DNA from: Desulfosediminicola flagellatus
GTDB taxonomy: Bacteria; Desulfobacterota; Desulfobulbia; Desulfobulbales; Desulfocapsaceae
Direction of reading: 5' to 3'
Length of the DNA: 64,000 nucleotides
NCBI RefSeq assembly: GCF_005116655.2
Contig: NZ_CP050698.1
Location: 1,766,501 to 1,830,500, forward strand
A program made the translations under genes and the position numbers. Shown one piece after another: positions 43,701 through 52,235 of the stretch (the first letter of the stretch is position 1; each line of letters begins with the position of its first letter). The notes under the pieces were generated by a model. It searched no databases. It worked only from the letters and a program-made list of their open reading frames with translations, and was not told the DNA's origin.

Positions 43701-44806
43701 TGACAGCAACAGAGCCGCTTGTTCTGATCGTTGACGATAACGCTACGAATATAGACCTGCTTGTAAGCACCCTGAAAGATGACTATCGGTTAGGGATCGC
43801 AAAGAATGGGGAGAAAGCACTTGCCTATGTACAGAAATACAAACCGCAGCTCATTCTGCTCGATATCATGATGCCGCAGATGGATGGCTACGAAGTATGC
43901 AGGCGACTCAAAAGCAATCCGAAAACTGCATCGATCCCCCTTATTTTCATTACCGCCAGGAGTGAGACGGAAGACAAGACCAGAGCCTTTGAGATGGGAG
44001 CGGTAGATTATATCACTAAACCTTTTCATGCGGCAGAGGTGAGGGCCAGGGTACAGACACATATAGCTCTTGAAGAGATGAAATCGAGGCTTCGATCCCA
44101 AAACGAGATGCTTGAACATGCGGTAGAACAGAAGACCCTGGAGATAAAAGAAATGCTCTTTGGCTCTATATACTCAATGGGGCTGATGGTTGAGATTCGT
44201 GATCCCTACACCGCTGGTCATCAGCAGCGAGTTGCACAATTGGCCTGTGCAATCGCTGCCAAAATGGGCTTGTCGCAACGAGTTACAGAAGGAATTCATA
44301 TTGCAGGTCTTCTACATGATGTAGGGAAAATCAGGGTGCCTGTGTCTATTCTTAACAGGACCGGCCAGTTGCTTGATGCAGAGATGGAGGTGATAAAGAC
44401 CCATCCGCAGATTAGCTTTGAGATTCTTAAAAACATCCCATTTCCATGGCCTTGTGCTCAGATGGTTTTTCAACACCATGAGCGAATGGATGGTTCGGGC
44501 TATCCGCTTGGGCTGCGTGGAGACGAGATGCTGCTTGAATCACGTGTTCTCTCGGTTGCAGATGTTGCAGAAGCGACCATCTCCTATCGACCCTACCGAC
44601 CGGCTCAAGGAATAGATACGGCCTTAAACGAACTGCGTGAGCATCGCGGCAGCAGGTATGATTCGGAAGTGGTTGACAGTTGTCTGGAGCTGTTTGAAAA
44701 GGATGGTTTTCAATTTGATCTAGGTGCGGAGAAATCGTTTCCTATCCTCTGTGTTGCGTCAAAGGAGACGATAAAGTCAAGTATGCCTTCAACGTATAAA
44801 TCATAA
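43700..44806 (+). CDS. Response regulator with HD-GYP output (RpfG-like)
   Basis: A 368-residue regulator. The receiver (about 7-120) has Asp55 in LILLDIMMPQMDG and Lys in YITKPF. A short helical linker precedes an HD-GYP domain with LLHDVGKIRVP, KTHPQISFEIL and HHERMDGSGYPLG. It should hydrolyse c-di-GMP when phosphorylated. Its ATG overlaps the stop of the preceding hybrid kinase (TAATG), so the HPt of that kinase is the likely phosphodonor. Confidence 0.92.
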   Translation: MTATEPLVLIVDDNATNIDLLVSTLKDDYRLGIAKNGEKALAYVQKYKPQLILLDIMMPQMDGYEVCRRLKSNPKTASIPLIFITARSETEDKTRAFEMGAVDYITKPFHAAEVRARVQTHIALEEMKSRLRSQNEMLEHAVEQKTLEIKEMLFGSIYSMGLMVEIRDPYTAGHQQRVAQLACAIAAKMGLSQRVTEGIHIAGLLHDVGKIRVPVSILNRTGQLLDAEMEVIKTHPQISFEILKNIPFPWPCAQMVFQHHERMDGSGYPLGLRGDEMLLESRVLSVADVAEATISYRPYRPAQGIDTALNELREHRGSRYDSEVVDSCLELFEKDGFQFDLGAEKSFPILCVASKETIKSSMPSTYKS

Positions 44807-45044
44807 AATACACTCTTTCGAATTGGCACAGGTTACTGATTTGCAATCGTAAAAAGATCAGATACAGATCTCAACCGGTTCCAGCAATAATCTGCACCCG
44901 TTTTATACACCTCAATTACCTGAGACGCGATGTTTTCAGGTAATTGTTGCCTTTCTACGCTTCACCTGCTGACATCACAGCGACTCCCGAAGCACGATTC
45001 ATCTATTTTCCAAATTTGTGCTATACTTTTACAGTCCCCATCAT

Positions 45045-45065
45045 TCACATGGAACGTCCATGTGA
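45045..45065 (+). promoter_or_regulatory. Perfect 9-bp hairpin upstream of the binding-protein operon
   Basis: TCACATGGA and TCCATGTGA are exact inverted repeats with a 3-nt loop, and the stem extends to about 13 bp with wobbles (45041-45069). It lies about 190 bp before the substrate-binding-protein gene and just ahead of a small ORF. It may be an operator dyad or an RNA hairpin. Confidence 0.4.
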
Positions 45066-45096
45066 GTGGTAAGCATAGATGTAAGGAGCACGGGAG

Positions 45097-45168
45097 ATGT
45101 TGAGCGTAGTAGTCCCTATTTCCCTATTTCCACTTACATCAACCAACCTGCAGGGTGAAGATGATTGA
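45097..45168 (+). CDS. Possible 23-residue small ORF or leader peptide
   Basis: ATG 45097 follows AAGGAG (45083-45088) at 8 bases and encodes MLSVVVPISLFPLTSTNLQG followed by EDD before TGA. GATGTAAG over its ribosome site and CTTACATC inside the ORF (about 45131-45138) are inverted repeats, so initiation could be controlled by pairing. The rest of 44807-45259 shows no gene. A real product is unproven. Confidence 0.3.
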   Translation: MLSVVVPISLFPLTSTNLQGEDD

Positions 45169-45259
45169 TGTGTGTTGATATACGATTACGACACGACATC
45201 ACTCCTCAATTACGTATCACTGCAGACTGAAGATTTGTCAAAATATCTATAAATATTCA

Positions 45260-46564
45260 ATGCATATCATGACTCTTGTTTCCTCGATACCACGTCGTAT
45301 CTTGATGTTTTTGATCACAGTTTTCCTTTTTCAGGCACAGTTCAACTCGTATGCCGAGGCAGTTGTAAGGGTTGGCCTGAATTATCCAGAGACCGGGCCG
45401 TATTCTGTACAGGGGCTCGATCAACTCAGGGCTGCTACTCTCGCTATAGATGAAATCAATGCAGCGGGCGGTATTCTCGGTAGACAAATCGAACTTGTCA
45501 CCAGAGACTCAAGGTCAATGGTTGATGAGACCTATAAAAATGTCGCAGAGCTCATCGACGATGAGAAGGTTTCTATGGTGTTCGGAGGATCGGCAAGCAA
45601 TGTGGCGATTGCTGCAGGTGATGTAGCCAAAAAAAAGCGTACGCTTTTTTTCGGAACTCTAACCTATTCAAATGCAACTACAGGTTCTGAAGGGAACAGA
45701 TATACCTTTAGGGAATGCTATAACTCCTGGATGGGAGCGAAAGTGGTTGCTAACTATCTGAATAGCAACTTCCCGGCAGATTCAAAGAAATATTTCTATA
45801 TAACAGCGGATTACACGTGGGGACATACCACGGAAGAGTCGATGCGTCATTTCACAGGCACTACTGACAATGCTGTTCATAAAGGAATACGTACCCCTTT
45901 TCCCGATGCAACCGATAAAGATTTTAGAAAAGCAATCGCATTTGCAAAGATTATCAATCCCGATGTTCTGGTACTCGTACTTTTCGGTCAAGATATGAGT
46001 AAAGCCATTCGACAGGCAACCATAGAGGGGCTTAAAGCAAAAACTCAGATTGTCGTCCCCAACCTGACCCTTGGTATGGCGGAAAACGGCGGCCCTAAGG
46101 TAATGGAAGGTGTCATCGGTGCCCTGCCATGGAGTTGGGCCATTCCTTACCTGTATGATTACGAGGGAGGAAAACGATTCGTCGAGAACTTTGTTCAGCG
46201 TTACAGCAGGTATCCAGGTACCTCGGGTGCGTCCGCCTATACCATCCTATATGAGTACAGGGATGCAGTTGAGCGAGCCGGTACCTTCGCAACGGCGAAT
46301 GTGATACGCGCCCTTGAAGGCCATAGTTATCAGCTTTTGAAAGATAAACAAACATGGCGTGATTTTGACCACCAGTCGATCCAGACTGTGTATGCGGTGA
46401 GATGTAAACCTGAACCTCAGGTGCTCAAAGATACATTCAAACTCGATTATTTTGAGGTAATTGACTCTCTTCCAGGCGAACAGGCTGCTCAGACCAGGGA
46501 GCAATGGAACGCTGAAAGAATAAAAGCAGGCAGGCCGACGCAACTTGAAAAGCTTGATGATTGA
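45260..46564 (+). CDS. Periplasmic ligand-binding protein, branched-chain amino acid/urea type (Peripla_BP_6)
   Basis: A 434-residue exported binding protein with a signal peptide (MFLITVFLFQAQFNSYAEA region) and the Peripla_BP_6 pattern VVRVGLNYPETGPYSVQGLDQLRAA...EINAAGGILGRQIELVTRDS and FVQRYSRYPG. Related proteins bind amino acids, urea or amides. No ABC permease or ATPase gene is near. Instead the next genes encode a large membrane hybrid kinase, CheR and CheB, so it probably presents ligand to that kinase. The gap to the kinase gene is only 21 bp. Confidence 0.85.
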   Translation: MHIMTLVSSIPRRILMFLITVFLFQAQFNSYAEAVVRVGLNYPETGPYSVQGLDQLRAATLAIDEINAAGGILGRQIELVTRDSRSMVDETYKNVAELIDDEKVSMVFGGSASNVAIAAGDVAKKKRTLFFGTLTYSNATTGSEGNRYTFRECYNSWMGAKVVANYLNSNFPADSKKYFYITADYTWGHTTEESMRHFTGTTDNAVHKGIRTPFPDATDKDFRKAIAFAKIINPDVLVLVLFGQDMSKAIRQATIEGLKAKTQIVVPNLTLGMAENGGPKVMEGVIGALPWSWAIPYLYDYEGGKRFVENFVQRYSRYPGTSGASAYTILYEYRDAVERAGTFATANVIRALEGHSYQLLKDKQTWRDFDHQSIQTVYAVRCKPEPQVLKDTFKLDYFEVIDSLPGEQAAQTREQWNAERIKAGRPTQLEKLDD

Positions 46565-46585
46565 TAAGGTAGTAAGGTGCTATAA

Positions 46586-49500
46586 ATGATAGGTTATGGT
46601 TTTAGCGACATCTATTCCGCAAGTCTGAAGTATAAAATCCTGTTCGGGTTTCTGTTCTCAATGCTGCCTTTGCTGGCTATCGTCGTTATTACACATTTCC
46701 CGGCCAGAAACAGCACAACTTCCAGTAGCAATCGCCAAATCACCTTAATTAGCAACAGCGGGGCGGAAAAGCTGGATGTCCTTTTCCGATCGGGTTCAAA
46801 CACTTTTTCAGAATGGGTGGAAGAGGATGTGTTCGGTATGGCCATAGAGTTTAATGCCCTTGATGAACTCGGCAACCATTTTGCAACACTGCAGGCAAGC
46901 CGCCCCGAATTTCTCAGACTTGTTTTGACCGACGCCAAAGGTGTTGTTATTTCGGAAAATCACAGTGCTCGAAGCAGGCAGAGTGCGAAATCAACACAGA
47001 TTGGTCAACTGATCCCCGAATTCGAATACATTCGCAATAGTCGAAAAGCGTACGCTCACATTGTCCCTTCTGTTGATAATGATAATACCGGGACTAGGGG
47101 GCAATTTAGTATTCTGTACAGTTTTCGAACACAAAACTCATCAGGTGAGCATAACGGTTTTTTTCTGGCTTACCGGGATATGGCCGACTTCCAGGAGACC
47201 ACTGACAGTATTTACTCTGAATTAAAAAAAAGTGGTTTTACTACGAGTCGTGTCGCAATAATGGCTCCCCAAAAAGATGAATTCATAGAATATTCGGCTA
47301 AACTTTCACCACAGGAACAACCAATCGCTACCCCGATTGAAACCGTTATTCGTAAGTCTATTGGCGGTGAGATCGGGGTATACACAACAGGTAAACACAT
47401 AGAGCACATAGTTTACATCCCCCTGAAGCTCAACCCCGGCTTAATAGATTCTGCCGATTTTAGTAGAAACGACCCCGGCCTCTGTATGATTACAGCGGTG
47501 GATGAAGGGGAGATCATGTCTAAAGTCAAAGAGACCCTGCTGATGTCTGTAATTATCGGGAGTCTCGGGGTCTTGGCGATCATCACCATCAGCTATTTTA
47601 CTATCAGATCGATTATCGGACCTATCGGAAACCTCGTAAATGTTCTTCAGCGCTACGGGAGCGGCGATTCTGAGGTACGTGCAGAAGTGAGAAGCCATGA
47701 TGAGATAGGGTATCTCACCAGGGAATTCAATGCTATGCTGGAGCAGATCAATAGCTCCGGTACAGCTCTTCAGGAGAGTGAATCGCGTTACAGGGTTCTA
47801 TTTGATGGTCTCAGGCATGCAATCAACAAAAAAAATTACACGTTCAGGTTTCCGGAACAGTCAAGGGATGACGAACTTGCTATATCTCTTAACCGGATGC
47901 TGGAAACGCTTGAGAGAGCCGATAACAGGACGCAGGATGAAGATTGGCTGAAAACCGGGCTCACACATCTGAACGAAAAAATTAGTGGAGAACATAAGCT
48001 CGAGGACCTGTGTGACAATGCAATCAGGTTCATTGCAGAGTACACCGGGGCAAAAGTTGGTACCTTCTTTGTGCGGAGTGGAGAAGGGAATTATTATGAA
48101 CTTCTTGCCAGTTATGCATTTCGCTTGAGAAAGGGACTCTCAAACCGGTGTTATCCAGGGGAAGGACTTACGGGGCAGGCAGCTCTTGAAAAGAAGGTGA
48201 TTGTTTTTAATGATATACCTGAAGATTATATCTGGATAGAATCATCTGTAGGCTCCAGCCCTCCCGTAAACCTCCTGGTTATTCCTCTTATTTACGAAGG
48301 GGTAGTCCAGGGGTTGATTGAGCTTGGGACAAGCCATCCCTTCAGCCGAAGAGATCTCAATTTTGCAGAACAGGTTAGTAGTGTCGTGGCAGTAGCTATC
48401 AATGGTGCAATCGCCAATGATCGGCTCAAAGAACTGCTTGGTCAGACGCGGGAACAGTCAGAAACCCTGCGCCAGCAGCAGGAGAAGCTGCAAAAAGCCA
48501 ATGACGAGTTGCAGGACCAGACACAAATTCTTAAGGAATCTGAAGCCCGATTGCAGGTTCAGCAGGAAGAACTGCAAACCTCCAACGAGGAGATGGAGGA
48601 AAAGAACCAGCTGCTTGAGGAACAGAAAAAAGAAAACGAGATAACGAATAGAAATTTAATAGAAAAGCAGATGGAGATTGAGGAAAATGCAAGACAACTC
48701 CAGATTGCGACCAAGTACAAATCTGAGTTCTTGTCGAACATGTCCCATGAACTCAGAACTCCTCTTAACTCGATTCTGCTCCTTGCCAAGATGCTTTCAG
48801 AAAATGACGAGAAGAACCTGACTGAAGATCAGATTGAATCAGCCGCATCAATTCATCGGGGCGGCCAAACCCTGTTGCATCTGATAAACGATATACTGGA
48901 TCTATCGAAAATTGAAGCCGGCAAGGTGGAGTTGAGCCTCTCTCAAACCAGCCCGGAAACAATAACCACCAATTTTCAGATGGAGTTCAACCATCTTGCC
49001 AAGAGCAAGGGGCTGACATTTATCACTGAAGTAGGTGAAGGAGCACCTAACACATTTATCACTGATGTGCATCGCCTCGACCAGATCCTCAGAAATCTAT
49101 TGGGTAACGCCTTCAAGTTCACGGAGCATGGGACGGTAACGCTGCGCATAGCACGACCGGATGCCGACATCTCTATAAGTAGGGAAGATCTAGATATTAA
49201 TGAGGCAATTGCCATCACTGTGTCAGACACCGGTCTTGGCATCCCCAAGGAAAAACGAGATGTCATTTTTGAAGCCTTTCGTCAGGTAGATGGCTCGATA
49301 ACCAGGCGACACGGTGGTACCGGTCTTGGGCTTTCAATCTCCAGAGAGCTTGCCAACCTCATCGGCGGTGAAATTTTCGTAAAGAGTACACCTCAGCAGG
49401 GAACGGTTTTTACTCTCTGCATTCCAACTACATTGGAGTCGCCTGATCACTCTGAATCCTTACCTGCCAGTGAACCACATACCCCCGAAGGAGAAGTGAT

Positions 49501-50767
49501 CAGGCAGCCCACCGTCCCCGCTATTTCTGATAATGCTAAAGTCGATAACGATATGCCGATTCCGACAAGAAAGGATAAAGACACACAGATCCCTGATGGT
49601 AGGCGGATGCTGATTATAGAGGATGATCGGGAGTTTGCCTCGATCCTCTCAGGTTTTTTTGAGAAAAACGGTTATGAAACGATTATAGCCTCAAACGGTG
49701 AGCTCGGAATGAAATACGCTATTGAGCAGATGCCCACCGCTATTATTCTTGATATCGGGCTGCCCGGCATTGATGGCTGGACAGTGCTGAACGAACTCAA
49801 GAACAACCTTGATACCAGACATATCCCTGTGCATATAATGTCAGGCCATGACGAATCGTCCGAAGGTCTAAAAAAAGGTGCTGTCGGTTACCTGACCAAA
49901 CCTGTTGATACCGACGGCCTGAAATCAGCTTTGGGCAAGATAGAGCAAGTCCTTGATGCTTCCGTAAAAGAGTTGCTGGTCGTTGAGGACGACGACGACC
50001 TGCGCTCAAGCATCCTTAAGGTGATGAACACTAAAGATGTCCATGCAACGACTGCAGAAACAGGCAAGGATGCCATTCGACTTTTGAAGGAAAATCGTTT
50101 CGACTGTATGATACTGGACCTTGGACTCCCTGATATATCAGGTTTTACCCTGCTGGATAATATCGAAAATGATACAACAATATCAAAGCTGCCTATAATC
50201 ATCTACACCGGTAGAGACCTGACCCGGGATGAGACAGAAAGACTTGATAAATATTCTAATTCCATCGTTTTAAAGAGTGCATTCTCTATGGAAAGATTGC
50301 TGGATGAAACCTCACTCTTTATGCATAGAGTTGAGCAGGATATGCCCGAATCGCATCGAAAAATCATTCAGGAGATCAGAGACAAGGACAGTGGCCTGAA
50401 AGATAAGCAGGTACTGCTTGTGGATGATGATATGCGAAATGCCTTTGCTCTGAGTAAATTCTTAAAGAGCAAAGGTCTCAGTGTAACCATCGCTGACAAC
50501 GGGAAAAAAGCATTGGAACTACTTGAAACTGAAGTGCTTCCAAACATCGTACTGATGGATGTTATGATGCCTGTGATGGATGGATATGAGGCAATGAAAG
50601 AGATTCGAAAAAGGGGCGAATGGAGGGATCTGCCTATAATTGCCCTGACAGCAAAGGCCATGGATACGGACCGTGAGGAATGCATCCGTTGTGGAGCAAA
50701 CGATTATCTGTCAAAACCAATTGATACGAAAAAGCTCCTCTCAATGCTGCGAATATGGATGTATTAA
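46586..50767 (+). CDS. Large hybrid histidine kinase: TM-periplasmic-HAMP-GAF-coiled coil-kinase-three receivers
   Basis: 1393 residues. A TM near 18-36, a periplasmic region to about 312, a TM near 313-335 and a HAMP (PIGNLVNVLQRYGSGDSE) lead to a GAF domain (about 470-605). A long coiled coil rich in Gln/Glu follows (about 610-705, QQEELQTSNEEMEEKNQ), then HisKA with His721 in FLSNMSHELRTP, and HATPase. Three receivers come last (AIILDIGLPGIDG, CMILDLGLPDISG, IVLMDVMMPVMDG). It probably senses ligand via the binding protein encoded upstream. CheR/CheB genes follow directly. The coiled coil is of the kind seen in CheB/CheR fusion proteins and is a possible methylation region (inference). Confidence 0.92.
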   Translation: MIGYGFSDIYSASLKYKILFGFLFSMLPLLAIVVITHFPARNSTTSSSNRQITLISNSGAEKLDVLFRSGSNTFSEWVEEDVFGMAIEFNALDELGNHFATLQASRPEFLRLVLTDAKGVVISENHSARSRQSAKSTQIGQLIPEFEYIRNSRKAYAHIVPSVDNDNTGTRGQFSILYSFRTQNSSGEHNGFFLAYRDMADFQETTDSIYSELKKSGFTTSRVAIMAPQKDEFIEYSAKLSPQEQPIATPIETVIRKSIGGEIGVYTTGKHIEHIVYIPLKLNPGLIDSADFSRNDPGLCMITAVDEGEIMSKVKETLLMSVIIGSLGVLAIITISYFTIRSIIGPIGNLVNVLQRYGSGDSEVRAEVRSHDEIGYLTREFNAMLEQINSSGTALQESESRYRVLFDGLRHAINKKNYTFRFPEQSRDDELAISLNRMLETLERADNRTQDEDWLKTGLTHLNEKISGEHKLEDLCDNAIRFIAEYTGAKVGTFFVRSGEGNYYELLASYAFRLRKGLSNRCYPGEGLTGQAALEKKVIVFNDIPEDYIWIESSVGSSPPVNLLVIPLIYEGVVQGLIELGTSHPFSRRDLNFAEQVSSVVAVAINGAIANDRLKELLGQTREQSETLRQQQEKLQKANDELQDQTQILKESEARLQVQQEELQTSNEEMEEKNQLLEEQKKENEITNRNLIEKQMEIEENARQLQIATKYKSEFLSNMSHELRTPLNSILLLAKMLSENDEKNLTEDQIESAASIHRGGQTLLHLINDILDLSKIEAGKVELSLSQTSPETITTNFQMEFNHLAKSKGLTFITEVGEGAPNTFITDVHRLDQILRNLLGNAFKFTEHGTVTLRIARPDADISISREDLDINEAIAITVSDTGLGIPKEKRDVIFEAFRQVDGSITRRHGGTGLGLSISRELANLIGGEIFVKSTPQQGTVFTLCIPTTLESPDHSESLPASEPHTPEGEVIRQPTVPAISDNAKVDNDMPIPTRKDKDTQIPDGRRMLIIEDDREFASILSGFFEKNGYETIIASNGELGMKYAIEQMPTAIILDIGLPGIDGWTVLNELKNNLDTRHIPVHIMSGHDESSEGLKKGAVGYLTKPVDTDGLKSALGKIEQVLDASVKELLVVEDDDDLRSSILKVMNTKDVHATTAETGKDAIRLLKENRFDCMILDLGLPDISGFTLLDNIENDTTISKLPIIIYTGRDLTRDETERLDKYSNSIVLKSAFSMERLLDETSLFMHRVEQDMPESHRKIIQEIRDKDSGLKDKQVLLVDDDMRNAFALSKFLKSKGLSVTIADNGKKALELLETEVLPNIVLMDVMMPVMDGYEAMKEIRKRGEWRDLPIIALTAKAMDTDREECIRCGANDYLSKPIDTKKLLSMLRIWMY

Positions 50768-50809
50768 ACAGATGCAACCTGCAGGCGAATATACAAGAAA
50801 CTGCTGACC

Positions 50810-51655
50810 GTGATGATGGATAATCAAGAGATTGAAATAACGCTGCTGCTAGATGCAATGCGACTTCGGTATGGATATGATTTTACCGGTTATGCAAGGG
50901 CTTCCCTTACACGCAGGATCAACAAGGGCCTTGAAGAGAGTGGCTTTTCAACTATATCAGAGCTAATCCCAAGGATCATTTACGATAAGGATTTTTTTAC
51001 AAATTTTGTGAAACACCTTTCTGTACATTTCACTGAAATGTTCCGCGACCCGGAGTTTTATAAAACTCTGCGGGAAAATGTTATTCCATACCTCAACACC
51101 TATCCGTTTGTAAAGATCTGGTCGGCCGGCATCTCAACAGGTGAGGAGGTCTATTCGCTAGCAATTCTGCTTAAAGAAGAAGGCCTTTATGACAAGGTGC
51201 AGATCTACGCAACAGATTTTAGTGATATTGTTCTGGAGAAGGCAAAAAAGGCAATCTATCCGAAAGATCTGATTAAACGATCAACATCGAATTATCAGGA
51301 AGCTGGGGGGAAACGATCATTTGCAGATTATTATCATGCTGACTATGAATCGGCAATTTTTGATCGGTCTCTTAAGGACAATATCGTTTTTGCCAACCAT
51401 AATCTTGTCACCGACAGCGTCTTTGGGGAGATGAATCTTATTCTCTGTCGGAATGTGATGATCTATTTTGGCATGGATCTGCAGGGACGTGTGGTGAAAC
51501 TGTTTTCTGATAGTTTGAGGAATAACGGTTTTCTCTGCCTCGGAACCAAAGAGACTCTTGATTTTTCGGAAGTCAAAAAAAATTTCGTCACTCTGGTTAG
51601 CGGACAGAAAATATACCAGAAAAAGAGGTTGGATGAGTGTCGTGATGCGGAATGA
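50810..51655 (+). CDS. cheR: CheR-type protein glutamate methyltransferase
   Basis: A 281-residue CheR. The N-terminal helical domain (EITLLLDAMRLRYGYDFTGYA) precedes the SAM domain with WSAGISTGEEVYSLAILL, the equivalent of the SA-CSTGEEPYS motif, and ILCRNVMIYF. It methylates glutamates on a signalling protein. No methyl-accepting chemotaxis protein is encoded nearby, so the target is probably the neighbouring hybrid kinases or a distant MCP. It overlaps the CheB gene by 23 bp. The start is GTG, with ATG at the next codons possible. Confidence 0.92.
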   Translation: MMMDNQEIEITLLLDAMRLRYGYDFTGYARASLTRRINKGLEESGFSTISELIPRIIYDKDFFTNFVKHLSVHFTEMFRDPEFYKTLRENVIPYLNTYPFVKIWSAGISTGEEVYSLAILLKEEGLYDKVQIYATDFSDIVLEKAKKAIYPKDLIKRSTSNYQEAGGKRSFADYYHADYESAIFDRSLKDNIVFANHNLVTDSVFGEMNLILCRNVMIYFGMDLQGRVVKLFSDSLRNNGFLCLGTKETLDFSEVKKNFVTLVSGQKIYQKKRLDECRDAE

Positions 51656-52235
51656 ATTCAAAGCTGTGGTAATCGGGGTCTCTGCAGGTGGTCTTAAAGC
51701 GCTTCCCGTAATTCTGGGCGGGCTTCCTGAGTATTTTCCGCTGCCTGTTGTCATCGTTCAGCACCGTATGGCTTCTTCTGACAACTATATAATCAGGTAT
51801 CTGGGAGACCGCTGTAGTTTGACGGTAAAAGAAGCTGAAGAAAAAGAGAAGATGAGTGCAGGTAATGTCTATTTAGCACCTGCCGGTTACCATCTTCTCA
51901 TTGAGAAAAATACAACCTTCTCTCTGTCGCTCGATGATCTCGTCAGTTTTTCACGGCCATCAATTGATGTACTCTTTGAATCGGCGGCTGCAGCTTTCGG
52001 GCCGAAACTTATCGGTGTCATTCTTACAGGAGCAAATACGGATGGAAAGGCTGGAATACATTGCATTAAATCCTGCGGAGGGATGACGATTGCACAAGAT
52101 CCTGAAACTGCAGAGGTTAGCATTATGCCGCTTGCAGCCATATCAACGAAGTCGGTTGATTTTATTCTGACACTGGACGACATTCCGCTATTTTTGAAAG
52201 AAGTACTGGAGGGAAGAAATGACGTCACTCGATGA
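51633..52235 (+). CDS. cheB: CheB-type methylesterase without receiver domain
   Basis: A 200-residue CheB catalytic domain with the Ser motif GVSAGGLKAL, the His region VIVQHRM and the Asp region LTGANTDGKAG of the catalytic triad. It lacks the usual N-terminal receiver, so its activity must be controlled otherwise, perhaps by the receivers of the flanking kinases. It removes methyl groups placed by CheR. ATG 51633 follows AGAGG and overlaps cheR by 23 bp; its end overlaps the next kinase gene by 17 bp. Confidence 0.9.
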   Translation: MSVVMRNEFKAVVIGVSAGGLKALPVILGGLPEYFPLPVVIVQHRMASSDNYIIRYLGDRCSLTVKEAEEKEKMSAGNVYLAPAGYHLLIEKNTTFSLSLDDLVSFSRPSIDVLFESAAAAFGPKLIGVILTGANTDGKAGIHCIKSCGGMTIAQDPETAEVSIMPLAAISTKSVDFILTLDDIPLFLKEVLEGRNDVTR

